Source: Tunturiibacter empetritectus
GTDB taxonomy: Bacteria; Acidobacteriota; Terriglobia; Terriglobales; Acidobacteriaceae
Length of the DNA stretch: 64,000 nt
Reading direction: 5' to 3'
Assembly (NCBI RefSeq): GCF_014201375.1
Contig: NZ_JACHDZ010000006.1
Coordinates: 1-64,000, forward strand
Shown here piece after piece: positions 51,691 through 60,691 of this stretch (positions within the stretch are counted from its first letter, which is position 1; each line of letters opens with the position of its first letter). The translations under genes and the position numbers were made by a program. The notes beneath the pieces are model-generated. The model saw only the letters and a program-made list of their open reading frames with translations. It did no database searches and was not told the origin of the DNA.

Positions 51691-51917
51691 GCGATATGGG
51701 GCTCAATATCATATTCGAGATTTACTTCCTAGCCTGTACCACCTATCTGTTCCTGTCGCCGAAGGATCGACAGTTAGCGCGTCTGCGCAAAGCGCGCCCC
51801 GACTGGAATGAAGATTTTGTACGTCAATTCTTCATTGTTTCCCGGTTAGCCATGGTCGGCGCAACCGTGTTCTTCACATATCGTCTGCTCCAAAGTCTCC
51901 GAGGCCGCGTGCGATGA
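51687..51917 (+). CDS. Small membrane protein embedded in the xanthine dehydrogenase operon
   Basis: 76 residues. N-terminal helix GLNIIFEIYFLACTTYLFL, a basic stretch PKDRQLARLRKARPDW, then a second hydrophobic region FFIVSRLAMVGATVFFTYRLL and a basic end RGRVR. It starts in the ATGA of the previous stop and ends in the ATGA of the following gene, so translation is tightly coupled to both. G+C is lower than in its neighbours. I know of no membrane subunit of this enzyme class, so it could be an anchor or unrelated. Function unknown. Confidence 0.78.
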   Translation: MSDMGLNIIFEIYFLACTTYLFLSPKDRQLARLRKARPDWNEDFVRQFFIVSRLAMVGATVFFTYRLLQSLRGRVR

Positions 51918-52384
51918 CCCAGATTCACTTCACTGTCAACGGCGAATCAAAAGCTTTAGAAGCTCCGCCCATGAAGCGCCTCCTCGACGTTCTTCGCGAA
52001 GACCTTCACCTTACAGGAGCAAAGGAAGGCTGCGGAGAGGGAGAATGTGGCTCCTGCTCAGTTCTGATGAACGGCGATCTGGTCAACTCCTGCCTCGTAC
52101 CCATCCTGCAAGCCGAAGGGGCACAGATTACCACCATCGAAGGCGTCGCAATCACCGAACAGCTTCATCCCATCCAGCAATGCTTTCTCGAGAACGGAGG
52201 AGCACAATGCGGCATCTGCACTCCTGGCATGATCCTCGCCACGCATCACCTACTCAAAAAATATAAGGACCCATCTCTGTTACAAATTCAGGAAGGCCTC
52301 TCCGGCAATCTCTGCCGCTGCACTGGCTACATTCGTATCTTCAACGCTGTGCAGGCCGCAGCGTTGGCCGGAGTCGCTGAATAA
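51914..52384 (+). CDS. Xanthine dehydrogenase, [2Fe-2S] subunit
   Basis: 156 residues. Two iron-sulfur clusters: plant-ferredoxin type CGEGECGSCSVLMNG with a later Cys in NSCLVPILQ, and the C-terminal helical type GGAQCGICTPGMILA with NLCRCTGYIRI. This subunit passes electrons from the molybdenum site to FAD. Start ATG 51914 overlaps the stop of the small membrane ORF; its stop shares one base with the FAD-subunit start. Confidence 0.97.
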   Translation: MTQIHFTVNGESKALEAPPMKRLLDVLREDLHLTGAKEGCGEGECGSCSVLMNGDLVNSCLVPILQAEGAQITTIEGVAITEQLHPIQQCFLENGGAQCGICTPGMILATHHLLKKYKDPSLLQIQEGLSGNLCRCTGYIRIFNAVQAAALAGVAE

Positions 52385-53241
52385 TGCGCTCCAACATCAC
52401 CCAATACGAGCTCGTCGCCCCAAAATCGCTCGACGCTATTCTTCAGATCTTGGCCGACTCGCCCGATCGATACACGCCCATCGCCGGCGGCACCGAGTTG
52501 ATGGTAGCGTTAGGCGCCGGGCGTCTTCAGCAAAAAAAACTTATCTCTCTCTGGAACCTTGGAGAGCTTCGCTTCTTTGAAGTCACTCCTGACGCAGTCC
52601 ACATCGGTGCTGGCGCTACCTTCACGGATATTCGCAATCACCCCGTCATCACCAGTGAACTCTCTCTCCTCTCTCAGGCTGCAAGCTGGACCGGCTCTAT
52701 TGCGAACCAGAACCGTGGCACACTCGGCGGTAATATCGTCAATGGCAGCCCCGCCGCCGACTCGCCGCCCGCCCTCCTCGCCTACGACGCCACCGTGACT
52801 CTGGTCTCCACTCGCGGCAGCCGCACAATTCCCTACCGCAGCTTCCACCTTAGCTACAAAAAAACTGTTCTCGCCCCAGACGAGCTCCTCCACAGCATCA
52901 CTCTCCCACGTAATTTAATTGGTTACAAAACCTACATCCGCAAGGTAGGGACTCGAAACGCACAGGCCATCTCGAAGGTCGCTATCGCAGCAATCGCCCG
53001 CACCAAGCACGGCGCGATCGAAAGCATCCGCATCGGAGCCGCCAGCCTGCGCGAGACTCCTGCCCGCCTCATCGCCACCGAACAGTCTCTCCTCAACCAA
53101 ACCGTAACGCCTGCCACTATCGCCGCCGCCCGCAGCGCATTACTGAGCGAGACCCTTCCCATCGATGACATCCGCAGCACAGCAAAATACCGCGCTGCAG
53201 TTGCCGCCAACCTCCTCGAAGAATTCCTGCACACCCTCTAA
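52384..53241 (+). CDS. Xanthine dehydrogenase, FAD-binding subunit
   Basis: 285 residues. FAD-binding PCMH fold: YTPIAGGTELMVALGAG and RGTLGGNIVNGSPAADSPPAL (isoalloxazine loop), plus GTRNAQAISKVAIAAIAR toward the C-terminus, which belongs to the CO-dehydrogenase flavoprotein type. It transfers electrons to NAD+. It is the last gene of the operon, and converges on mocA with an 18-base gap and no clear terminator. Confidence 0.95.
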   Translation: MRSNITQYELVAPKSLDAILQILADSPDRYTPIAGGTELMVALGAGRLQQKKLISLWNLGELRFFEVTPDAVHIGAGATFTDIRNHPVITSELSLLSQAASWTGSIANQNRGTLGGNIVNGSPAADSPPALLAYDATVTLVSTRGSRTIPYRSFHLSYKKTVLAPDELLHSITLPRNLIGYKTYIRKVGTRNAQAISKVAIAAIARTKHGAIESIRIGAASLRETPARLIATEQSLLNQTVTPATIAAARSALLSETLPIDDIRSTAKYRAAVAANLLEEFLHTL

Positions 53242-53259
53242 CACATCCGGAGAGAACCT

Positions 53260-53817
53260 CTACCCAAACAACGCACGCGCACGTTCCAGATCTTCAATCG
53301 TATCCACATCCAACTCTCCGCCGGCCAATGCGACACAAGGCGCCGATCGCAACAGATCCTTTGCGCCGGCATCGCCCCGCAATTTCATCAGATCGTCAAA
53401 GGACGAAGCCGGGAAATAAGCTGGAACTCCTCTCCGCCCGGCATACGCTGACCCTGTAACCTCTCCCGAGGCCGACAAAGTTCGCAAGTGCGTAGGCGTT
53501 ACAGCCGGCATATCACAAGTCATCAACACACAGCCGTCCACATCGCGCAGAGCCCCCACACCGACTCGCACGGAAGCACCCATCCCCTCGTTCCAGCTTT
53601 CATTTATCAAAACCTCGGCGTCCCCCAACTCACACGCCGCCTCGATCGATTCTGCCGAAGCCCCCAACACCACGATCACCGGAGAGAATCCAACCTCATG
53701 AGCAACCCTCACCGAACGTTCCAACAGATTTTCCGCTCCAACCTTTCCCAGTTGCTTCGGCTCCCCCAGCCGCCTCGAAGCTCCAGCCGCGAGAATCACC
53801 GCGCCAATTCGTCTCAC
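53260..53817 (-). CDS. mocA: Molybdenum cofactor cytidylyltransferase (MocA-like)
   Basis: 185 residues from GTG 53817, which overlaps the upstream stop (GTGA) and has GGTGGA six bases before; an ATG at 53835 would add 6 residues. NTP-transferase fold: AVILAAGASRRLGEPKQLG (nucleotide loop), SWNEGMGASVRVGVGAL and VLMTCDMPAVTPTHL (metal-binding Asp), ending YFPASSFDDLMKLRGDAGAKDLL. It likely adds CMP to molybdopterin for the xanthine dehydrogenase encoded head-to-head. MobA-like GMP transfer is less likely. Confidence 0.92.
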   Translation of the reverse strand: MRRIGAVILAAGASRRLGEPKQLGKVGAENLLERSVRVAHEVGFSPVIVVLGASAESIEAACELGDAEVLINESWNEGMGASVRVGVGALRDVDGCVLMTCDMPAVTPTHLRTLSASGEVTGSAYAGRRGVPAYFPASSFDDLMKLRGDAGAKDLLRSAPCVALAGGELDVDTIEDLERARALFG

Positions 53818-54938
53818 GCAACGTCCACCGCACATTGTTTTTGCAGATACCGCGCCGCGCCACCCTCCCCCAGGTGTCTCTCAACCTCCTGCGGCGTCAA
53901 CCTGCGCGAAGCCCCCAGCTTCCCCATGCAGCACGCTTGCACCTCTGCGATAACCGCCAGAGCGATGGCCTCAGGCCCGTCCCCACCAAGGTCCAATCCC
54001 ACCGGCGCATAGATCCGGTCACAGCACGCACCGACAGTCCACCCCAACATCGCTGCCGCCTCACTTACCAACAACGAACTCCGGTGCCGCGCCCCCAGCA
54101 GACCCAGGTACCTGGGATGCAACGGCAACACCGCCGCCAGCAGTTCCCTGTCCTGCTCATAACTATGTGTCATCAGCACCACTGCATCGTCCTGACGAAT
54201 CGACCGAACTTCACTCGACGCAGCAGATGCCGCGACTACCCGCTCTGCCTCGGGAAACCGATCCGCGCGAGCCATCTGCGCCCGTCCATCCAGCACTGAG
54301 ACGCTCCAACCCAGAAGCGCCGCCATGCTCACTACCGGCTTCGCATCATCGCCCGCGCCCAGAACGAACAACCGCTGTGGAGTTGCGATCCGTTCCACAA
54401 AAACTTCCGAGTCTGGGTTGTCAATCCCGCCCTTCAGCAGCACGCCAGCTCTCGCCTCGACAAGTTCAAGCTCTGTCAGCCCTTCGCTGGCAAACGTAAA
54501 TTCCCCGTTGGCAGCCAACACCGCACGTTCCAATCGCCTCCCTACACGTGGCTGCCAGGTCAGCACCATTACCTCGTCCCCTACAAGCGCCCCCTCCAGT
54601 GCCGTGAGTACGGCTCGGCACTCAGGAGTTTCGACAGGTTCGATCAGCAGATCGACAACGCCTCCGCACCCTAACCCAAACGGCATCTCCGCCGTATCGT
54701 CAAACATCGTCGAGTACCGTTCCAATACAGCGCCGTCCCGAATCAGCCACGCTGCCTTGCGCACGACCTCGGCCTCAAGGCACCCTCCGCTGATCGTCCC
54801 GGCGTATTCTCCTTGCTTGCTCAGCAGCAGGCGGGCTCCAGGCCGTCGATAACTCGATCCCTCGGTCCGCACAAGCGTCACCAGAGCAACTGCTCCTCCC
54901 TGACGCCACAGCCGAACGATCTGCCGACCTTCTCTCAT
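53814..54938 (-). CDS. XdhC-family molybdenum-cofactor insertion/sulfuration factor
   Basis: 374 residues from ATG 54938 (the frame extends upstream to 55169 without family similarity). Two-part architecture: N-terminal XdhC/CoxI segment with VTLVRTEGSSYRRPGARLLL and GTISGGCLEAEVVRKA, GLGCGGVVDLLIEP; then a Rossmann domain with RLFVLGAGDDAKPVVSMA, VLMTHSYEQDRELLAAVLP, YLGLLGARHRSSLLV and YAPVGLDLGGDGPEAIALAV. XdhC binds the cofactor, promotes its sulfuration and delivers it to xanthine dehydrogenase. Coupled to mocA by the 4-base overlap. Confidence 0.94.
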   Translation of the reverse strand: MREGRQIVRLWRQGGAVALVTLVRTEGSSYRRPGARLLLSKQGEYAGTISGGCLEAEVVRKAAWLIRDGAVLERYSTMFDDTAEMPFGLGCGGVVDLLIEPVETPECRAVLTALEGALVGDEVMVLTWQPRVGRRLERAVLAANGEFTFASEGLTELELVEARAGVLLKGGIDNPDSEVFVERIATPQRLFVLGAGDDAKPVVSMAALLGWSVSVLDGRAQMARADRFPEAERVVAASAASSEVRSIRQDDAVVLMTHSYEQDRELLAAVLPLHPRYLGLLGARHRSSLLVSEAAAMLGWTVGACCDRIYAPVGLDLGGDGPEAIALAVIAEVQACCMGKLGASRRLTPQEVERHLGEGGAARYLQKQCAVDVA

Positions 54939-55366
54939 GCCAGAAGTCCTCTTTCCCTCTACTCTTACTCCCATTCTCCACGCCGCCAGTCTCATCTGTC
55001 CATCAAAACGGCAGGCCCAGAGCCCCGGATCACTCCCAGAATGAGCGCTCAAATCGTAAGAATCGCTCCTGTATTTAGGGGTGAACCTTCGCGAAGAAAC
55101 CGGTGTGTCTTCCGGAGAGACCGTCTCCCTGCTCGCACTCCCGCCGGAGCCTTGCTCTAATCTCACCAAAAACTCAACCGTCCTGAGGCGTCTGCAACTG
55201 CCACTTTATAGGTAGTTCCCCCAAACCCTCTATATGCAATACTTTTGGCGCAGGAGACCGGATATCGACCTTCATCGGAGCGGCCACAACTCCGAAGAGC
55301 CGTTTTACCTGCTATTTACGCCGTCCGTTCTGATTCACTGCAGCGCGAACCTAGGAGCTTCACCCC
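54939..55366. other. 428-base divergent intergenic region
   Basis: Lies between the XdhC-family gene (minus) and the MBG giant (plus). The minus-strand frame of the XdhC gene stays open through part of it but without family similarity. The right end carries AGGAGCTTCACCCC before the plus-strand start. I see no RNA gene, repeat or clear promoter boxes. Confidence 0.5.
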
Positions 55367-58300
55367 ATGCATCTCAGCCGTCTCTCTGGTGTCCAGACTC
55401 TCTCTGCACTGGTGGTTCTTGTCGCATACGCCATCACTCCGTCTCTAGCGCACGCCCAGGTCCTGACCTTGGTGCAGAGCGGAACTCGATATGCCGGAAC
55501 CATCACACCGGGGTTCAACGGGGATTTCGGACCGGCGACAACGGTCAGTCTCAACACTCCGTCCTATATCGTCTTCGATTCAAACGGCAATCAATATCTC
55601 TCGGATACCCTGAACAACTGCGTTCGCAAGATCGACACCACAGGTTCGATGAGCACGCTGGTCGGACTCGCGGTCTCAGGTAAAGGCGACACCTGTTCCA
55701 CGGCGTCTAACAGCACCCCGACCCCCGCCCAGGGTCTCTACCAGCCCACGGGCCTCGCCGTAGACAGCGCCAACAATCTCTACATCGCAGATAGCAGTCA
55801 CAACTGCATCCGCAAACTCGCCTCCGGAGCCTCAGGTGTCGCCTCTCTCACCACCGTCTCCGGCACTTGCGGCTCCGCAGTCTCCGCCACTCCAAACCCC
55901 AACGGTCTCGTCCTAGACACCAGCAATAACCTCTACATCGCGATTCAGGACACTGAAGTCCCGGCCACTCTCAGCAACTATCAGGTACTGCTTCAGGCTC
56001 CCTCCTCCAGTCTCTGCGTGGTCGCTGGCGCACCCTCCGCACTCGTTCCTACAACCTGCGCGGGCATTGCCGGCAGCGTCGTTCTGAACGCTCCCTCTGG
56101 TCTCGCTATTAGCGGAGCAGGAGATCTCTTCATCGCAGATACAGGCAACAACTGCGTTCGTCAGGTCGTCGGTCTCGCAACCTTCCAAACAGCCGTTGGC
56201 CAGTGTTCCAATGACAATTCGGGCACGATCGCCACTGGCCTGGACAGACCCTACGGTTTAGCCTTCTCACCCACGCAGTCGCTCTACGTTACCGAGACCA
56301 GTCCCGACGTCGTCGTCAGTTACGTCCTTGGCTCAGGCAGCACCACCATTGTCGCGGGTCTACCTAATGGTGCCTCCGGCTCCTACAGCCCGGTTCAGGA
56401 CGGAACCTCCGCCCTCAACTTCCCTCTTAACGGTCCCCGCGGAATGGCCGTCGACAACCTTGGCAACTTCTCTCTGGCCGACTCTGCCAACAGCATCCTG
56501 CGCAAACTAAGCAGCAACATCATCTTTCCCGCTACCCCAGTCGGCAGTCTTAGCGCTGGCCTCCCGGTCACCTTCGCCGTCAACCAAAAGGTGAACCTCA
56601 CCGTTACGTCGGGGCCAGACTTCAACATCACCACAAATACCTGCACAGGCCTCCATACCCCCGCCGCGCCGGGCACGCCGCCTGTCACCTGCCAGGTCTT
56701 TGTGCGCTTCACACCTACTCTTCTAGGTCTGCGCAGCGCCCCCATCAAGCTCGTTGACTCGATCTCCGGGAACAGCATCTCCCAGGGCCTCGAGGGCACG
56801 GCAACCGGCTCGCTCGGTGTCTTCACCCCCGGTATCGTCAAGACCGTCGTCAGCGCTCTCACCGCGCCCTCTGCCGTTACGGTTGACCCCGCGGGCAACG
56901 CGTACATCCTCGAGACAGGCGCAACCCCCGGCACCGGCAATCTTCTTTTCCTTCCGGTTAGCGGAGGAATTCCATTCCCCATCATTCCGGGAGGCTCCGG
57001 TCTACTCACCTCCTCGGCCATCGCGATCGACTCCACAGGCAACTACTTCATCACCGACGCAGTCCACGGCACGGTCGCCCGCTTCGGGGTGGACGGCAGC
57101 CTGAACACCAGCTATGTCACCGGACTTAACACTCCCACATCCATCTACGTCGATGGCTTTGACAACCTCTTCATCGCCCAGGCCGGCTCAGCCCACAACG
57201 TGATCGAGGTCTTTGCGGGCGGGGGCAGTCGCACTATCGCAGGAAGTGGCAACAATACCTCCGCCGATGGCGTCCTTGCCACCACCGCCAGCTTCGTCTC
57301 ACCGGGCGGACTTATCCTCGACACCACCGGCATCCTGTACATCGCCGACACTGGCGGCCACCTCGTCTACGCCGTTGATAAGTTTGGCATCATTCATCAG
57401 GTCGCCGGCAATGGAACCGCGACGACCACCGTTCCCGGACAAGCCACCGGCACCGCTATCCTCGCTCCCTCTTCCCTCGCCTTCGATGCAGCCGGAGACC
57501 TCTACATCGCCGATGCCATCGCCAATCTCGTTTACACCGTCTTCGTCTCTACCACCAGCAACGGCAGCAACATCTCGACCACTCTCGGTACCGGCACCGC
57601 AGGAAACACAGGCGACGGCGGCTTCGCCAACCTCGCTCAGATCAATAATCCCGTCAGTATCGCCGTCGAAGGCAACAGCGATCTCTTCGAGGTTGATAAC
57701 GGAAACGGCGCCGTCCGCGAGATCACCTATCCCAATCCCACCCTTGCCTTCGGCAGTGTAGTGGTCGGCCAAAGCTCCTTCGTTATTCAGCAAACCCTGA
57801 GCAACTTTGGCTCGGCTCCTTTCACCCTCAATGGTGCCATTACATCCTCCGACCCGCACTTCACCATCGATTCCGGAACGACCACCTGCGGTACCACTAT
57901 CATCGCGGGTTCCACCTGTGACCTGGGCTTCGTCTTTACCCCTACAGTCATGGGCTCGCTGACCGCCTCCGTCAGTATTATTTCCAACGCCTACAACAGC
58001 CCGCTCACTCTTACTCTCACCGGTACCGGAAAGGTAATAGCGCCGCTTCAGTTCACATTGCCTGCCGAAACGGAGATCTACGGCCAGTCCTTTTCTCAGA
58101 CCGTCAACGTAACCAACGGCAGTCCCTCTCCAAGCGGCACCATCACCTTTAGTCTCGGCGCGCGAGTCCTGTGCACCGTCACCGCGACATTGGGAGTCGG
58201 TTCCACGTGCAACGCACTCAATACCGGCCTTGCAGTCGGCACCTACTCGCTCACCTTCACCTACTCCGGGGATACCAACTACTTGCCAGCCACTGGCAAC

Positions 58301-60604
58301 ACAACTCTGACGGTCACCCCCGCCCCACTCACCGTCACAGTCAATAGCGTCAGTCGTCTTTACGGAGCGTCGAACCCCACTTTCACCGGCTCCATCACCG
58401 GAGTTGCCTCTGGCGACACCGTCCTCGTCGCCTACTCCAGCGTCGCCACTGCCACTTCTGCGGTCGGCACCTACCCCATCATTGCTACCCTTACCACGGC
58501 CGGGACCACAAGCCTCTCCAACTACATCGTCATCAACACGCCCGGAACCCTGACCGTCACTCCGATTCTCATCACCGTCACAGTTCTCAACGTAAGCCGT
58601 CAGTACGGCCAGGCCAATCCTCCATTCAACAGCACAACCCTCGGCGTCCTGAACGGCAATACCGTCAGTGGCGGCACCATCAACGGCGACATTCTGACCA
58701 TCGCCTACTCCTCGCCAGCCACGGTCACCTCATCAGCCGGAACCTATCCCATCAACGCGACCATCGCCGGAGCAAACGCCGGCAACTACGCCGTCACCGT
58801 CACTCCCGGAACGCTCACTGTCACGCAGGCGATACTCACCATCACTGTCAGCAACGCAAGTCGAACCTACGGCACAGCCAATCCCGTCTTTACCAGCACC
58901 GTCAGTGGCGCTCTCAACGGCGACACCTTCACGAACTCTTACTCGACCACAGCCACCGTTGCATCGCCAGTCGGTTCCTATCCTATTAGCGACACCATCG
59001 GCGGCCCCGCAGCCTCCAATTACACCGTTCAGGTCACCCCCGGAACTCTCGCGATCACTCAAGCTTCCGTCACTGTGAACGTAGCGGCTAACAATGCGAC
59101 ACGCACCTACGGCGCAGCCGATCCCACCTTTACCAGCACAGTCACTGGCGCACTCAACGGCGACACCTTCATCATTACCTATGCAACCGTCGACACTCCG
59201 ACCTCGCCGGTTGGCACTTACACTATCATCCCCACAGTCTCCGGCCCCGCCGCCGCCAACTACAGCACTATCACAACAACCAACGGAACCCTCACCATCA
59301 GCCCGGCCACACTTACGGTAACCGCGAACAACGCCACCCGCGTCTACGACACAACGAACCCAGTCTTTACCGGCACGACGACCGGCCTCCTCAAGGGCGA
59401 CGCGGTCGCCACAACCTACAGCAGCCCCGCAGTCCTCAACTCCCCTGTCGGCACCTACCCGATCATTCCCTCGGTCTCCGGGGCCGCCCTTTCCAACTAC
59501 TCCGTGAACCTCGTCAACGGCTCACTCGCCATCACGCAGAATCAGGCCGCTCTCGTCATCAACGTCAACAGCGCCAGCCGTCTTTACGGAGCACCAAACC
59601 CTGCCTTCTCCGGAACAGTCACCGGCGTTGTCCCCGGAGACGATGTAGTCGTCAGCTACACCACCACGGCCACTCCCGCTTCGCCTGCCGGCCAATACTC
59701 CATCGGCGCCAACGTCTCGGGAACCTCCGCCGGCAACTACATCGCGACCATCCACCCGGGCACGCTCGACGTCAGCCCCATCAATACCGTCACCACGGTC
59801 ACGAGCTCCGGCTCGCCCGCAGCCGCTGGCGCCAACGTCACCTTCACCGCGACCGTTACCAGCACAACCGGTGCGCCCACCGGCACCGTCAACTTCTCTG
59901 ATGGCGGCAACCTCCTGGGTACCGGGATCATAAACAGCAGCGGTGTCGCCACCTTCTCCACCAGCGCGCTGACCTCAGGCAGTCACACCATTACTGCCAG
60001 CTTCCAGGCCAACACCAACTTCGCCACCAGTTCGGCTACCCTCACCCAGATCATCAATGCTCCCGTCGGCAGCTTCACGATCTCCGCCACCCCTCCCACT
60101 CAGCTCATTCGCGGTCCCGGTACGACGACCTATCAAGTCCTCCTCACCTCAGTCGGAGGCTTCGCTGGTCAGATCAATCTCTCCTGCTCTGGTCTTCCTG
60201 CTGACGCCACCTGTAACTTCGCCAGCAATCCGACACTCACCGCCGGAGGCACTGCCACCGTTGCGCTGACCATCAACACCACCGCAGCCGATGCCAGACT
60301 TCGCGATCCATCCATCCCCAGCCTCAATCCAGGGGATCTCGCGCCGATCACCGCTGCCGCAGTCTTCCCAGTCGAGCTCACCGGCCTTGGCATCTTCTTC
60401 GCTGGCCTCCGACGCCGCAGGAAGCCAGGTACTCAAGAGATTCGTCTTCTCGCAGTGATCCTCCTCTCCTTCGGTATCCTCGGCCTGGCAGGTTGCTGCT
60501 TCAACACCACATTCCAGACCTATACCGTCAGTATCACCGGCACCAGCGCCAGCTCCACGACCCTGGCTCAATCCACCTCGGTCTTTCTGTCCGTCGGAAA
60601 TTAG
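55367..60604 (+). CDS. Giant secreted NHL-propeller/MBG-repeat protein
   Basis: 1745 residues; AGGAG upstream of ATG 55367; signal peptide VVLVAYAITPSLAHAQ. Order: NHL-like propeller blades (about 30-400, for example LYQPTGLAVDSANNLYIADS and further LYIADTGNNCVRQVVG), a beta-sandwich spacer domain (about 400-480), more NHL blades (480-780), a choice-of-anchor-like domain (ITYPNPTLAFGSVVVGQSS), an Ig-like unit, six MBG repeats (about 985-1465; each opens with S/T-R-x-Y-G/D, as in SRLYGASNPTFTGSI), and a second Ig-like domain. The end has a hydrophobic helix, RRRRK, then LLSFGILGLAGCC and a short beta tail. A large surface or adhesion-type protein is likely. Confidence 0.9.
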   Translation: MHLSRLSGVQTLSALVVLVAYAITPSLAHAQVLTLVQSGTRYAGTITPGFNGDFGPATTVSLNTPSYIVFDSNGNQYLSDTLNNCVRKIDTTGSMSTLVGLAVSGKGDTCSTASNSTPTPAQGLYQPTGLAVDSANNLYIADSSHNCIRKLASGASGVASLTTVSGTCGSAVSATPNPNGLVLDTSNNLYIAIQDTEVPATLSNYQVLLQAPSSSLCVVAGAPSALVPTTCAGIAGSVVLNAPSGLAISGAGDLFIADTGNNCVRQVVGLATFQTAVGQCSNDNSGTIATGLDRPYGLAFSPTQSLYVTETSPDVVVSYVLGSGSTTIVAGLPNGASGSYSPVQDGTSALNFPLNGPRGMAVDNLGNFSLADSANSILRKLSSNIIFPATPVGSLSAGLPVTFAVNQKVNLTVTSGPDFNITTNTCTGLHTPAAPGTPPVTCQVFVRFTPTLLGLRSAPIKLVDSISGNSISQGLEGTATGSLGVFTPGIVKTVVSALTAPSAVTVDPAGNAYILETGATPGTGNLLFLPVSGGIPFPIIPGGSGLLTSSAIAIDSTGNYFITDAVHGTVARFGVDGSLNTSYVTGLNTPTSIYVDGFDNLFIAQAGSAHNVIEVFAGGGSRTIAGSGNNTSADGVLATTASFVSPGGLILDTTGILYIADTGGHLVYAVDKFGIIHQVAGNGTATTTVPGQATGTAILAPSSLAFDAAGDLYIADAIANLVYTVFVSTTSNGSNISTTLGTGTAGNTGDGGFANLAQINNPVSIAVEGNSDLFEVDNGNGAVREITYPNPTLAFGSVVVGQSSFVIQQTLSNFGSAPFTLNGAITSSDPHFTIDSGTTTCGTTIIAGSTCDLGFVFTPTVMGSLTASVSIISNAYNSPLTLTLTGTGKVIAPLQFTLPAETEIYGQSFSQTVNVTNGSPSPSGTITFSLGARVLCTVTATLGVGSTCNALNTGLAVGTYSLTFTYSGDTNYLPATGNTTLTVTPAPLTVTVNSVSRLYGASNPTFTGSITGVASGDTVLVAYSSVATATSAVGTYPIIATLTTAGTTSLSNYIVINTPGTLTVTPILITVTVLNVSRQYGQANPPFNSTTLGVLNGNTVSGGTINGDILTIAYSSPATVTSSAGTYPINATIAGANAGNYAVTVTPGTLTVTQAILTITVSNASRTYGTANPVFTSTVSGALNGDTFTNSYSTTATVASPVGSYPISDTIGGPAASNYTVQVTPGTLAITQASVTVNVAANNATRTYGAADPTFTSTVTGALNGDTFIITYATVDTPTSPVGTYTIIPTVSGPAAANYSTITTTNGTLTISPATLTVTANNATRVYDTTNPVFTGTTTGLLKGDAVATTYSSPAVLNSPVGTYPIIPSVSGAALSNYSVNLVNGSLAITQNQAALVINVNSASRLYGAPNPAFSGTVTGVVPGDDVVVSYTTTATPASPAGQYSIGANVSGTSAGNYIATIHPGTLDVSPINTVTTVTSSGSPAAAGANVTFTATVTSTTGAPTGTVNFSDGGNLLGTGIINSSGVATFSTSALTSGSHTITASFQANTNFATSSATLTQIINAPVGSFTISATPPTQLIRGPGTTTYQVLLTSVGGFAGQINLSCSGLPADATCNFASNPTLTAGGTATVALTINTTAADARLRDPSIPSLNPGDLAPITAAAVFPVELTGLGIFFAGLRRRRKPGTQEIRLLAVILLSFGILGLAGCCFNTTFQTYTVSITGTSASSTTLAQSTSVFLSVGN

Positions 60605-60691
60605 CAGCAGTGTCCCGTAATGTCCTGCCAATCTCACAGGGTATACGGAAGAGAAAAATCAGGAAGCACCGCAGTTGGAGGTTTCATCCTT

